Numbered from the stretch's first letter, positions 7,901 to 16,833 are shown. The stretch: 62,435 nt of DNA from JAGNZR01 sp051656905 (GCA_051656905.1 JBOFJQ010000037.1:1-62435); one strand, 5' to 3'. Notes: generated by a model not told the origin, from the sequence alone. A program made the numbers and translations.

Positions 7901-8462
7901 CGGAGCAAAAGAGGAACAAGTTAAATCTTACTTAGAAAAAGCAGGGTTCCCAAGAAAAGGTAAAGTTACATTATACGATGGAAGAACTGGAGATAAGTTT
8001 GATAATCCAGTAACTGTTGGAAGAATGTATATGTTAAAACTTCATCACCTTGTTGAAGACAAGATGCATGCGAGAGCAATAGGACCATACTCACTAGTAA
8101 CTCAACAGCCACTTGGAGGAAAAGCTCAATTTGGAGGACAAAGACTAGGAGAGATGGAGGTTTGGGCACTAGAAGCATACGGTGCAGCAAACATACTTCA
8201 AGAGATGTTAACTGTTAAATCAGATGACGTTGTAGGAAGAACAAAAACTTACGAAGCAATCATTAAAGGTGAAGAGATGCCTGAGCCAGATTTACCAGAA
8301 TCATTTAAGGTTCTTTTAAAAGAGTTCCAAGCATTAGCACTAGATGTAGAGTTATTTGATATTGATAATAACTTAATAAACGTAAATGATGAATCATGTA
8401 ATGAAGAGACTATCAATGAATTTTCATTAGGTGACTATTTAGAAGATACTCAAGAAGATTAA
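4944..8462 (+). CDS. rpoB: DNA-directed RNA polymerase subunit beta
   Basis: A 1172-residue beta subunit, the usual length for this phylum. It forms one pincer of RNA polymerase and most of the rifampicin pocket. Recognised regions are FGSGQLSQFMDQSNPLAELTHKRRISALGPGG, the ETPEGPNIGLI segment and the C-terminal GGKAQFGGQRLGEMEVWALEAYGA. The start is MGKLVERLNFGR because AAGGAG sits 9 nt upstream; an upstream in-frame ATG at 4923 would overlap that site. The rifampicin segment has the sensitive-type residues Q..D..H..R..S. It is transcribed from its own leader with rpoC. Confidence 0.97.
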   Translation: MGKLVERLNFGRIKERGEMPHFLEFQLDSYEDFLQTKEIPSKRKMKGLQAAFHDIFPIESSNGDIKLDYVGYELEASEPPLNDELECKKRGKTYSSSLKVRLQLTNKKTGNEIQESLVYFGEIPTMTARGTFIINGAERVVVSQLHRSPGVSFNKEVNIQTGKDLFSGKIIPYKGTWLEFETDKNDCLTVKIDRKKKVLATVFLKAVDFFESNDEIKDFFLATKEIDLVPFYSDIKYKTNEDIIEKFSTEFEGSFLKEDLYDLETGEVIGSVGDKISKAIVELIVENKIEKIVCWKVNPEDVLLANTILNDATKSNDEAVTEVFKKLRPGDLVTIDSARSLIKQMFFNSQRYDLEPVGRYKMNKRLKLDLPEDQILLTKEDIIATMKYVIGLNAGNGHTDDIDNLSNRRVRGVGELLLMQIRAGLSKMVKMVKEKMTVLDSDIISSQSLLNTRPLNALILDFFGSGQLSQFMDQSNPLAELTHKRRISALGPGGLSRERAGFEVRDVHDSHYGRICPIETPEGPNIGLIGSLATYAKVNKYGFIETPYIKINDGVVQFDDIRYLAADEEEGLFIAQADTKIAEDGNILEEAVCRFGHEIVQVNGEKVDYLDVSPKQVVSVSAGLIPFLEHDDANRALMGSNMQRQAVPLLRTEAPFIGTGLERKVAVDSGAVIVSKVDGIATYVDASKIIIESDEGAIETHRLLNFERSNQAMCLHQNPLISLGDRVKVGDIIADGPATKGGDLALGRNILMAFMPWEGYNYEDAILISDRLRKDDVFTSLHIEEYEIEARATKLGDEEITREIPNVSEEALRNLDADGIIRIGSEVEPGDILVGKTAPKGETEPPAEEKLLRAIFGEKARDVRDTSLKMPHGSKGTVVEILELSKENGDDLKAGVNKVIRVFIAEKRKITVGDKMSGRHGNKGVVSRVLPAEDMPFLADGTHLDVVINPLGVPSRMNIGQVLEVHMGMAMGKLNGGTYIETPVFDGAKEEQVKSYLEKAGFPRKGKVTLYDGRTGDKFDNPVTVGRMYMLKLHHLVEDKMHARAIGPYSLVTQQPLGGKAQFGGQRLGEMEVWALEAYGAANILQEMLTVKSDDVVGRTKTYEAIIKGEEMPEPDLPESFKVLLKEFQALALDVELFDIDNNLINVNDESCNEETINEFSLGDYLEDTQED

Positions 8463-8486
8463 TTAATTTTTTTTTAGATAAGAATC

Positions 8487-8512
8487 CATGCTCCTCTTTA
8501 TGGAGGGGCATG
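8487..8512 (+). other. stable hairpin in the rpoB-rpoC gap
   Basis: CATGCTCCTCT pairs with GGAGGGGCATG (11 bp with two G-T pairs, TTAT loop). It lies between the rpoB stop and the rpoC ribosome site. No T-run follows it, so it is not a terminator; a run of nine T precedes it. RNA processing or translational control of rpoC is possible. Confidence 0.5.
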
Positions 8513-8553
8513 ATGGAGCTTTATCTCACTTATTAGGAGGTTTTGCATTTAAT

Positions 8554-11500
8554 ATGGGAATAAAAAAATTCGATAAAATAAGAATTAGACTAGCTTCTCC
8601 TCAAAAAATTGAGGAGTGGTCATACGGTGAAGTAACGAAGCCAGAAACAATAAACTATAGAACACTTAATCCTGAGATGTCAGGATTATTCTGCGAAAGA
8701 ATATTCGGCCCAAATAAAGATTGGGAATGTGCTTGTGGAAAGTACAAGAGAATGAGATATAAAGGTTTAGTTTGTGAAAAGTGTGGAGTAGAAGTAACAA
8801 AATCAAAAGTAAGAAGAGAAAGAATGGGTCACATCTCTTTAGCGGCACCAGTATCACACATCTGGTACTCTAAAGGAACTCCAAATAAGATGTCTCTTAT
8901 TATTGGATTATCACCAAAAGAGTTAGAATCTATTCTTTATTTTGCTAAGTACGTTGTTACTGTAGCAGGAGACAGTGGATTAGAAGTAGGTAAAATCTTA
9001 ACTGAAAAAGAGTACAAAAAATGTAAGTATGATGCTCACAACAATGGAGATTCAAGATTTGAATCTTTAATGGGAGCTGAAGCAATTTTAAAACTTCTTG
9101 AAAGTATAGAATTAGAGCCATTAAAAGAGAAGTTAGAATCTGAATTAGAGACTGTAACTTCGGCTCAAAAAAGAAAGAAATTAGTAAAAAGATTAAAAAT
9201 AGTTAGAGACTTTATTGCTTCTGAAAATCAACCAGCTTGGATGATCTTAAGAAATGTTCCAGTAATTCCAGCTGATTTAAGACCAATGGTTCAATTAGAT
9301 GGTGGAAGATTCGCAACTTCTGACTTAAATGATCTTTATAGAAGAGTTATAAATAGAAATAACAGATTAAGAAAACTGTTAGAGATTGGAGCTCCAGAAA
9401 TCGTTGTAAAAAATGAAAAAAGAATGCTTCAAGAAGCTGTAGATGCTCTTATAGATAACGGAAGAAGAGGAAAACCAGTTGTTGCTCAAAACAACAGAGA
9501 GTTAAAATCTCTTTCTGATATGTTAAAAGGTAAGCAAGGAAGATTCAGACAGAACCTACTTGGTAAGAGGGTTGACTACTCTGCCAGATCGGTAATCGTT
9601 GTTGGACCATCATTAAAAATGAACCAATGTGGAATCCCTAAGAAAATGGCTTTAGAGCTTTATAAACCTTTCATTATGAGAGAATTAGTAAAGAGAGAGC
9701 TTGCTTCTAACATAAAAACAGCAAAAAAATTAGTTGAGGAAGCAGACGATAAAGTATGGGATGTAATTGAGGATGTAATCCAAGATCACCCAGTATTACT
9801 TAACAGAGCTCCGACTCTACATAGACTTTCTATTCAAGCTTTCGAGCCTGTATTAATAGAAGGAAAAGCAATAAGATTACACCCATTAGTTTGTTCAGCG
9901 TTTAACGCCGACTTCGACGGAGACCAAATGGCAGTTCACTTAATGTTATCTCCAGAAGCTATCGCAGAGGCTAAACTTCTAATGTTAGCACCAAATAACT
10001 TAATTCACCCTGCATCAGGAGAGCCAATTGCGGTTCCTTCTCAGGATATGGTTATGGGTAACTTCTATATGACTAAAGATAGACCAGGAGCTAAAGGAGA
10101 AGGTAAAGCTTTCTCTAATACAGTACAATGTTTATCAGCATATAACAATGGAGTAATTGATACTCATGCTATAATTAAAGTTAGAATCAATGGTGAAATT
10201 ATAGAAACTACTCCAGGAAGAATATTATTTAACGATATGTTACCTGAACAAAATAGAAACTATAAAATAACTTATGGAAAAGGTCAATTAAAGAAACTTA
10301 TAGGTGAGTTATATGAGCAACACGGATTTACAATAACTGCTGAGTTAATTAATGACATTAAAGACTTCGGTTACCACTATGCAACATTTGCTGGAGTATC
10401 AGTTGGTATTGAAGACTTAGAAATTCCAGATTCTAAAAAATCTATACTTGAAGATGCAGATAACCAAGTTACTGCAATCGAGCAAGAGTATAGAGATGGA
10501 AAGATAATAAACGAAGAAAGATATAGAAAGACAATCGCTGTATGGGCAGAAACTACTGAAAAAGTTACTGACGCAATGATGAGCGGACTAGATCAATTCA
10601 ACCCAGTTTACATGATGGCGAACTCTGGAGCCAGAGGATCTATCGCACAGATGAGACAGCTTGCTGCCATGAGAGGAAACATGACAGATACGCAAGGTAG
10701 AATTATCGAAGTTCCAATCAAAGCGAACTTTAGAGAAGGACTAACAGTAATGGAGTTCTTCATGTCATCACATGGAGCTAGAAAAGGTCTAGCGGATACG
10801 GCGTTAAGAACTGCCGATTCAGGATACCTAACTAGAAGACTGGTTGATATTTCTCACGAAGTTATAGTTAATCAAGTAGATTGTGAAACAACTCAAGGAA
10901 TCGAAGTTGCAGATTTAGTTTCTGATGGATCGATAATCGAGAAATTAGAAGAGAGAATCAACGGAAGAGTACTTGTTGAGGATTTAGTTTACGAAGGTGA
11001 ATTAATTGCTCCAAGAAATACATTAATAAGAAAAGATCTAATTGCTAGAATAAAAGAGTTAGAGATTAAAAAGATAAAAATAAGATCACCATTAACATGT
11101 GCACTTGAGAAGGGAGTTTGTCAAAAGTGTTACGGAATGGACTTAGCAAACCACAAGGAAATCTTAATAGGAGAAGCAGTTGGAGTTATAGCTGCCCAAT
11201 CTATCGGAGAACCAGGAACACAGCTTACAATGAGAACATTCCATACAGGAGGAGTTGCCATGGCAACCGCTGCTGCAAGAAGTATCAAAGCTGAGAACAA
11301 AGGTAAAATTAAGTTTAGAGACGTTAAGATCTTATTAAATGAAGGAACTGGAGAAAAGATTATCGTTTCTCAATCAGCTAAACTTATAATTGGAGATTAT
11401 GATTATGAAGTTACTTCAGGATCAATACTTCAAGTAGAAGAAGGGCAAATGATAGAGATCGGAGATACATTAGTAACATTTGATCCTCACCATATCCCAA

Positions 11501-12507
11501 TCATTGCTGACCAAGATGGTAAGATTGAATACAGAGAGTTATTTATCAAAGAAAACTATGATGAAAAGTATGATGTAAAAGAGTACTTAGCAGTTAAACC
11601 AGTTGAAACAGGAGATATCTCTCCTAGAGTACTTATTTATGATGAAGAAGGAAATAGAAAAGAGAGCTACCCAATACCATTCGGAGCATACTTAATGGTT
11701 AAAGAGGGAGAAACTGTAACAAAAGGACAAATAATAGCTAAAATCATCAAAGAGGGAGACGGAACTAAGGATATCACAGGTGGTCTTCCAAGAATTCAAG
11801 AGCTATTCGAAGCTAGAAACCCTAAAGGTAAAGCAATCTTAACTGAAATAGATGGTAAGATTGAAATAACTAACAAGAAGAAGAAAGGTATGAGAATTCT
11901 TATTGTTAGATCTACAACAGATGCTAAAGAGTGCAGAGAGTATTTAATCCCAGCAGGAGAACACTTAGTTGTTACTGATGGAATGTTAGTTAAAGCAGCT
12001 GACAAGTTAACTGATGGTCCAAGATCACCATTTGACGTTTTAAATATTCAAGGTTTAGTAGCAGCTGAGCAGTTTATACTAGAGTCAGTACAGCAAGTTT
12101 ATAGAGACCAAGGGGTTGGAGTAAACGATAAGCATATAGAGATTATAGTTAAGCAGATGTTTAAGAAAGTAAGAGTTACAGATTCTGGAAGCTCTTTATT
12201 CTTAGAAGATGAAGTTGTAGAAAAGAGAATTATAGACCAAGAAAATATAGAACTTGTAAAAGATGGAAAAACTCCAATCTCTTACGATTATGTAATTCAA
12301 GGTATTACAAAAGCAGCTGTTAATACAGGAAGTTTCATCTCTGCAGCATCGTTCCAAGAGACGACAAAAGTTCTTTCAAATGCAGCAATAGAAGGAAAAG
12401 TTGACTACTTAGAAGGATTAAAAGAGAATGTAATTATAGGTAAGAAGATACCTGCAGGAACTGGATTTGGAGCTTACAGAAATGTAACTGCAAAAGTTGT
12501 TGAGTAA
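8554..12507 (+). CDS. rpoC: DNA-directed RNA polymerase subunit beta'
   Basis: A 1317-residue beta' subunit carrying the catalytic centre. The N-terminal zinc ribbon is C59-C61-C74-C77. The Mg-binding motif NADFDGD lies at residues 451-457, with D453, D455 and D457 chelating the ions. The second zinc site (CALEKGVCQKCYG) is near residue 849. I start at MGIKKFDKIRIRL, the normal N-terminus. An in-frame ATG 22 codons upstream lies inside a hairpin and would add unconserved residues. AGGAGG is 13 nt upstream of the chosen ATG, an unusually wide gap. Confidence 0.96.
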   Translation: MGIKKFDKIRIRLASPQKIEEWSYGEVTKPETINYRTLNPEMSGLFCERIFGPNKDWECACGKYKRMRYKGLVCEKCGVEVTKSKVRRERMGHISLAAPVSHIWYSKGTPNKMSLIIGLSPKELESILYFAKYVVTVAGDSGLEVGKILTEKEYKKCKYDAHNNGDSRFESLMGAEAILKLLESIELEPLKEKLESELETVTSAQKRKKLVKRLKIVRDFIASENQPAWMILRNVPVIPADLRPMVQLDGGRFATSDLNDLYRRVINRNNRLRKLLEIGAPEIVVKNEKRMLQEAVDALIDNGRRGKPVVAQNNRELKSLSDMLKGKQGRFRQNLLGKRVDYSARSVIVVGPSLKMNQCGIPKKMALELYKPFIMRELVKRELASNIKTAKKLVEEADDKVWDVIEDVIQDHPVLLNRAPTLHRLSIQAFEPVLIEGKAIRLHPLVCSAFNADFDGDQMAVHLMLSPEAIAEAKLLMLAPNNLIHPASGEPIAVPSQDMVMGNFYMTKDRPGAKGEGKAFSNTVQCLSAYNNGVIDTHAIIKVRINGEIIETTPGRILFNDMLPEQNRNYKITYGKGQLKKLIGELYEQHGFTITAELINDIKDFGYHYATFAGVSVGIEDLEIPDSKKSILEDADNQVTAIEQEYRDGKIINEERYRKTIAVWAETTEKVTDAMMSGLDQFNPVYMMANSGARGSIAQMRQLAAMRGNMTDTQGRIIEVPIKANFREGLTVMEFFMSSHGARKGLADTALRTADSGYLTRRLVDISHEVIVNQVDCETTQGIEVADLVSDGSIIEKLEERINGRVLVEDLVYEGELIAPRNTLIRKDLIARIKELEIKKIKIRSPLTCALEKGVCQKCYGMDLANHKEILIGEAVGVIAAQSIGEPGTQLTMRTFHTGGVAMATAAARSIKAENKGKIKFRDVKILLNEGTGEKIIVSQSAKLIIGDYDYEVTSGSILQVEEGQMIEIGDTLVTFDPHHIPIIADQDGKIEYRELFIKENYDEKYDVKEYLAVKPVETGDISPRVLIYDEEGNRKESYPIPFGAYLMVKEGETVTKGQIIAKIIKEGDGTKDITGGLPRIQELFEARNPKGKAILTEIDGKIEITNKKKKGMRILIVRSTTDAKECREYLIPAGEHLVVTDGMLVKAADKLTDGPRSPFDVLNIQGLVAAEQFILESVQQVYRDQGVGVNDKHIEIIVKQMFKKVRVTDSGSSLFLEDEVVEKRIIDQENIELVKDGKTPISYDYVIQGITKAAVNTGSFISAASFQETTKVLSNAAIEGKVDYLEGLKENVIIGKKIPAGTGFGAYRNVTAKVVE

Positions 12508-12533
12508 TAAAGTACTTAAAATCATATAGAAAG

Positions 12534-12565
12534 GAGGCTTATCCCTAAGGGAAAGCCTCATTTTT
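12534..12565 (+). terminator. intrinsic terminator after rpoC
   Basis: GAGGCTT pairs with AAGCCTC, enclosing TCCC/GGGA, followed by A and five T. It ends the rpoBC unit 58 nt before gmk. Confidence 0.85.
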
Positions 12566-12622
12566 AAAATTTTATTAAATATAAAAAATTTATTAACCTA
12601 AATTGAGTTAGGAGATTAGAGA

Positions 12623-13174
12623 ATGAAAAAAGGTAAGTTATTTGTGGTTTCAGGTCCAAGCGGTGCAGGGAAATCAACAGTATGTAAGCTTGTTCGTAAA
12701 ATATTAAGGATAAACCTTGCAGTTTCTGCAACAACAAGACAGCCTAGACCAGGTGAAAAAGATGGAATAGAATATCATTTTCTATCTACAGAAGAGTTTG
12801 AAGTAAAAGTGAAAGATAATGAATTTCTAGAGTATGCTAATGTACATGGAAACTACTACGGAACTTTAAAAAAGGAAGTAGAAGTTCGTCTTGAAAGAGG
12901 GGAAAATGTTATATTAGAAATAGATGTACAAGGGGGAATACAAGTAAGAGAGAAGTATCCAAATGCTCATTTAATTTTCTTTAAAACGCCTTGCAATGCG
13001 GATTTAGAAAGAAGATTAAGAGGAAGAGGAACTGATCCTGAAGAAGTGGTTCAACTTAGACTAGCAAATTCAATAAAAGAATTAGCTTTTGAAAAAAGTT
13101 ACGATGAAACTATCGTAAATGTTAGAGTTGAGCAAGCTTGTACAGACTTAATAAACATAATAGAAAGACAATAA
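12623..13174 (+). CDS. gmk: guanylate kinase
   Basis: A 183-residue guanylate kinase that makes GDP from GMP and ATP. The P-loop is VSGPSGAGKST (residues 9-19). The GMP-binding SATTRQPRPGEKDGIEYHF, the YGTL loop and the lid with RLRGRGTD follow in order. An AGGAG site lies ahead of the ATG. It heads a short cluster gmk-rpoZ-apbE; gmk next to rpoZ is common across bacteria. Confidence 0.96.
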   Translation: MKKGKLFVVSGPSGAGKSTVCKLVRKILRINLAVSATTRQPRPGEKDGIEYHFLSTEEFEVKVKDNEFLEYANVHGNYYGTLKKEVEVRLERGENVILEIDVQGGIQVREKYPNAHLIFFKTPCNADLERRLRGRGTDPEEVVQLRLANSIKELAFEKSYDETIVNVRVEQACTDLINIIERQ

Positions 13175-13207
13175 TAATATAAAATAGATAGGAAGTCAGG
13201 AGGAGTT

Positions 13208-13474
13208 ATGGATAAGAAAGTAACTTTTGATGAATTGATAGCAAAAATTCCAAATAAATATGAATTGACTATTGTAGTAGGAAAAAGAGTTAGAGATTTA
13301 GGTGCCCACAATGTAATAAACTTAAAAGCTGGAAAAAAGGAAACAATAATCCAAAAATGCTTTAAAGAAATACGTGACGGAATCGTTATCGCAGGAGATG
13401 CTGAAATTATGCTAGCTGAACAGTTAGAAAAAGAAGCATTAGAAAAGTTAACGGGTTTAAGTGAAGAGAGTTAA
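13208..13474 (+). CDS. rpoZ: RNA polymerase subunit omega
   Basis: An 88-residue omega subunit that helps fold and hold beta'. It shows the family core: a helix beginning FDELIAKIPNKYELTIVVGKRVRDL, then a C-terminal helix with IRDGIVIAGDAE. The start has AGGAGG 5 nt upstream. Its 3' end overlaps apbE by 14 nt in another frame, so the two are translationally linked. Confidence 0.9.
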   Translation: MDKKVTFDELIAKIPNKYELTIVVGKRVRDLGAHNVINLKAGKKETIIQKCFKEIRDGIVIAGDAEIMLAEQLEKEALEKLTGLSEES

Positions 13475-14465
13475 TAAAGGATTAGCAACAGTATTTTTTC
13501 TGTTGCTTTTTATTTTTTCGGCATGTGGAGCGCCAACTACAAAAAGATATGAAAAAGAAAAATTTTTATTTGGAACATACATCAAAATCATAGTTTACAC
13601 AGAAAATGAAAAATTAGCAGAATCTGCTTTTGAAAAAGCATTTAAAGAGATTGAAAGAGTAGATAATAGATACAATAGTAAAAGTAAGGGAAGTATAGTA
13701 TATAATCTTAATGAACAAAAAACTCCAGTAAAAAAAGTTGAGTTAGATGCTGAAGGTTATAATATATTTAAACAAGTTACAGAAGCTTATAACATGAGCA
13801 AGGGGAAATTTGACATAACGATAGAACCATTAATGATAACTTGGGGATTCTTAGAAGAGTCGAATCCAACGAGAGTTCCAACAGATTTAGAGATAAAAGA
13901 AGCTCAGAAAAAAGTCGGATACGATAAAGTAAAAGTAACTCCAGAGGCTCTTATAATTGAAGCGCCAACTGAAAGTTTAGATACAGGGGCTTTCTTAAAA
14001 GGATATGCAATAGAAAAAGGAAAAGAAAAATTAATAGAATTAGGAATAGAGCATGGTTTTATTTCAGCAATATCTTCTATTTCTACTATTGGTAAAAAAA
14101 CTGAAGGGAAACCTTGGAAAATAGGTATTCAAAATCCAGAAAAGGCTAATGAAACTTTGGGAGTTATTGAACTTGATAATGAAGCAATGGGAGTTTCAGG
14201 TGATTATCAAACATTTGTTGAAATTGATGGGAAAAAATACCATCACATATTAGACAAAGAGACAGGTTATCCTGTAAGTGATAAAAAAATGGTGGTAGTT
14301 GTTGGAAAAGATGCTCTTGAAGAAGATTTACTTTCAACTGCTCTATTCTCTATGACAGAAAAAGAGATTAAAGAGTTTATGGAACTTAACAAAAATTTAA
14401 AAATATTAGTGGTAAATTCCGATATGAGTACATACAAATCAGAGAACTTTAAATTTATAAACTGA
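13461..14465 (+). CDS. apbE: ApbE-family FMN transferase-like lipoprotein
   Basis: A 334-residue exported lipoprotein: a hydrophobic N-terminus and lipobox FSAC with C22. ApbE proteins transfer FMN from FAD onto Thr of flavin carriers such as Rnf and Nqr subunits, outside the membrane. Visible marks are FGTYIKI, ITIEPLMITWGF, DTGAFLKGYA (174-183), PWKIGIQNP, HHILDKETGYPV and EEDLLSTALF. The glycine-rich flavin-binding motif normally reading NAGGN is here ISAISSISTIG (201-211), and DLGGIAKG is DTGAFLKG. Activity is therefore uncertain: it may be a divergent or non-catalytic member. It overlaps rpoZ. Confidence 0.8.
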   Translation: MKRVNKGLATVFFLLLFIFSACGAPTTKRYEKEKFLFGTYIKIIVYTENEKLAESAFEKAFKEIERVDNRYNSKSKGSIVYNLNEQKTPVKKVELDAEGYNIFKQVTEAYNMSKGKFDITIEPLMITWGFLEESNPTRVPTDLEIKEAQKKVGYDKVKVTPEALIIEAPTESLDTGAFLKGYAIEKGKEKLIELGIEHGFISAISSISTIGKKTEGKPWKIGIQNPEKANETLGVIELDNEAMGVSGDYQTFVEIDGKKYHHILDKETGYPVSDKKMVVVVGKDALEEDLLSTALFSMTEKEIKEFMELNKNLKILVVNSDMSTYKSENFKFIN

Positions 14466-14587
14466 AATAACACAGAATAGATAGTAATATAAAAACGTTT
14501 CACAATAAGAAAATGGTAAAAAACCCTTTAAAAAAAAGCTTTATAAGATGTAAAGATACTTAAAAGTGTTAAAAATAAGAAAAATAC

Positions 14588-14616
14588 TTGAATAATCGGA
14601 GCAAATAGTTTATAAT
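14588..14616 (+). promoter_or_regulatory. promoter for hppA
   Basis: TTGAAT, 17-nt spacer, TATAAT at 14611-14616. It lies 42 nt upstream of the hppA start, after a gap of about 120 nt with no recognisable element. Confidence 0.7.
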
Positions 14617-14658
14617 TGGACAGTGTAAAACAGAAAAAATAAACTGGGGATGATTTGA

Positions 14659-16659
14659 ATGGAACAAATTATGTATCTTTACTTAGGAATAGCTGGAGGA
14701 GTATTATCTCTAATCGCTGCTTTCCTATATTCAAAAAAGGTTGAAGCTTATGAAATCGACATACCTAAAGTGGCTGAGATTACAGAAGCAATAAGAGAAG
14801 GAGCTATGGCGTTTTTATTAGCTGAGTATAAAATTTTAACAGGTTTCGTAGTAATAGTAGCTGTGTTATTAGCTTTTTCTTTAGGGTTACCAGTGGCAAT
14901 TACTTTCATTTTAGGAGCTTTTATTTCTGGTGTAGCTGGAAATGTTGGTATGAGAATAGCAACAAAAGCAAATGGAAGAACTTCAATTGCTGCAATGAAC
15001 GGTGGACTTTCAAAAGCACTTGATGTAGCTTTTGCAGGTGGAGCTGTAATGGGTCTATCAGTTGTTGGACTTGGAATGATAGGACTTTCAGTTTTATTTT
15101 TAGTATTTGGAATGGATGAAAAAGCAATAGAAATAATTACAGGTTTTGGAATGGGAGCTTCTTCAATGGCATTATTTGCTAGAGTTGGAGGAGGAATCTA
15201 CACTAAAGCTGCAGACGTTGGAGCAGACTTAGTTGGAAAGGTAGAAGCAGGAATCCCTGAGGATGATCCTAGAAACCCAGCAACAATCGCAGATAACGTT
15301 GGAGACAATGTTGGAGACGTTGCAGGAATGGGAGCAGACTTATTTGAATCTTATGTTGGTTCTATAATCGCAGCAGTTGCAATTGCTGCAACAATGGCTG
15401 ATTTAAAAGCTCAATATATGATTGCACCATTATTAATATCTTCTTTTGGAATAGTAGCTTCAATTATAGCTACAATGACAGTAAAAACAGATGATCCAAC
15501 TGCGGTTTATCATAAACTTGAAGGTGGAACAAGAATAGCAGGAATCTTAACAATAATAGGTTCATTTGCAATTATTAAATATTTAGGATTACCAATCGGT
15601 GTTTTTGGAGCTATTGTTGCAGGATTAGTTGCAGGTTTAGTAATAGCTTACTTCACTGGGTTATATACTGATACAGGAAAAAGAGCTGTTAATAGAATCT
15701 CTGATGCAGCAGCAACAGGACCAGCTACAACTATAATTGAAGGATTAGCAGTTGGAATGGAATCTACAGTAGCGCCAATCTTAGTAATATCAGCAGCTAT
15801 AATCGCAGCTTATAAATGTGCAGGATTATATGGAATTGCAATTGCAGCAGTAGGAATGCTTGCTACAACTGGAATGGTTGTTGCAGTTGATGCTTATGGA
15901 CCAGTTGCAGATAACGCAGGTGGAATAGCAGAGATGGCAGGATTACCACATGAGGTTAGAGAGTGTACTGATAAACTAGATGCAGTAGGAAACTCTACAG
16001 CAGCAGTAGGTAAAGGATTTGCAATTGGATCAGCAGCTTTAACAGCTCTATCTTTATTCGCAGCTTATAAATCAGCTGTTGAACTTAAAAGTGGTGCTCC
16101 CTTATCAATAGATGTAGTTAATCCAGATGTTATTGTTGGATTATTTATAGGTGGAATGTTAACTTTCTTATTCTCTGCGTTAACAATGACAGCAGTAGGA
16201 AAAGCAGCTATGGAAATGGTTGAAGAAGTTAGAAGACAATTTAGAGAAATTCCTGGACTATTAGAAGGAACAGGAAAACCTGATTATAAAAGATGTGTTG
16301 AAATATCTACAAGATCTTCTTTAAGAGAGATGATTTTACCTGGTATTTTAGCAATAGCAGCACCAGTAGTTGTAGGTTTCTGGTCTGTACAAGCTTTAGG
16401 AGGATTACTTGCAGGTTCTCTAGTAACTGGAATACTTATGGCTATTATGATGGCTAATGCTGGAGGAGCATGGGATAATGCTAAGAAGCAAATTGAAGCT
16501 GGATATAAAGGGGACAAAAAAGGTTCTGATAGACATAAAGCAGCAGTTGTTGGAGATACAGTAGGAGATCCGTTCAAAGATACATCTGGACCTTCTTTAA
16601 ACATCTTAATAAAATTAATGACAATAGTTTCACTAGTATTAGTGCCATTATTTGTTTAG
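14659..16659 (+). CDS. hppA: membrane-bound ion-pumping pyrophosphatase (K+-dependent type)
   Basis: A 666-residue polytopic membrane protein that couples PPi hydrolysis to H+ or Na+ export. The substrate loop is complete: DVGADLVGKVEAGIPEDDPRNPA and DNVGDNVGDVAGMGADLFESY. The second and third Asp-rich sites appear later, including GDTVGDPFKDTSGPSLN near the C-terminus. GNSTAAVGKGFAIGSA has Ala where K+-independent enzymes have Lys, so K+ dependence is expected. The sequence alone does not settle H+ versus Na+. GGGGATGA precedes the start. It is monocistronic, with its own promoter and terminator. Confidence 0.96.
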   Translation: MEQIMYLYLGIAGGVLSLIAAFLYSKKVEAYEIDIPKVAEITEAIREGAMAFLLAEYKILTGFVVIVAVLLAFSLGLPVAITFILGAFISGVAGNVGMRIATKANGRTSIAAMNGGLSKALDVAFAGGAVMGLSVVGLGMIGLSVLFLVFGMDEKAIEIITGFGMGASSMALFARVGGGIYTKAADVGADLVGKVEAGIPEDDPRNPATIADNVGDNVGDVAGMGADLFESYVGSIIAAVAIAATMADLKAQYMIAPLLISSFGIVASIIATMTVKTDDPTAVYHKLEGGTRIAGILTIIGSFAIIKYLGLPIGVFGAIVAGLVAGLVIAYFTGLYTDTGKRAVNRISDAAATGPATTIIEGLAVGMESTVAPILVISAAIIAAYKCAGLYGIAIAAVGMLATTGMVVAVDAYGPVADNAGGIAEMAGLPHEVRECTDKLDAVGNSTAAVGKGFAIGSAALTALSLFAAYKSAVELKSGAPLSIDVVNPDVIVGLFIGGMLTFLFSALTMTAVGKAAMEMVEEVRRQFREIPGLLEGTGKPDYKRCVEISTRSSLREMILPGILAIAAPVVVGFWSVQALGGLLAGSLVTGILMAIMMANAGGAWDNAKKQIEAGYKGDKKGSDRHKAAVVGDTVGDPFKDTSGPSLNILIKLMTIVSLVLVPLFV

Positions 16660-16668
16660 TAAATATGA

Positions 16669-16703
16669 AAAAGAGTGTGATTCACTTCATACTCTTTTTT
16701 TTT
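16669..16703 (+). terminator. intrinsic terminator after hppA
   Basis: AAAGAGT...ACTCTTT hairpin with inner GTGA/TCA pairing, followed by a long T-run. It begins about 10 nt past the hppA stop. Confidence 0.85.
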
Positions 16704-16710
16704 ATAAAAA

Positions 16711-16740
16711 TTTTCTAAAAAGATACACTTTTTTAGAAAA
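16711..16740. promoter_or_regulatory. perfect inverted repeat upstream of the polysaccharide operon
   Basis: TTTTCTAAAA (16711-16720) and TTTTAGAAAA (16731-16740) are exact inverse copies, 10-nt spaced. The right arm overlaps the expected -35 position of the promoter at 16757-16762. Suggests an operator for an unknown regulator. Confidence 0.45.
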
Positions 16741-16756
16741 AAAACAAATAATATGG

Positions 16757-16762
16757 TATATT
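16757..16762 (+). promoter_or_regulatory. possible extended -10 of the polysaccharide operon
   Basis: TGGTATATT gives an extended -10 (TATATT at 16757-16762); no good -35 is seen. It lies 72 nt upstream of the first gene of the operon. Confidence 0.35.
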
Positions 16763-16833
16763 ATATTGTAAAGATACAAAGGTAAATTATTATTAAAAAT
16801 ATAAATTATTATTAAGAATATAAAGAGGTGTGT

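Noticed and set aside
8488..8553. Upstream start for rpoC adding 22 residues
   Set aside because: The added residues are not in the known N-terminus of beta', and the ATG lies inside a stable hairpin.
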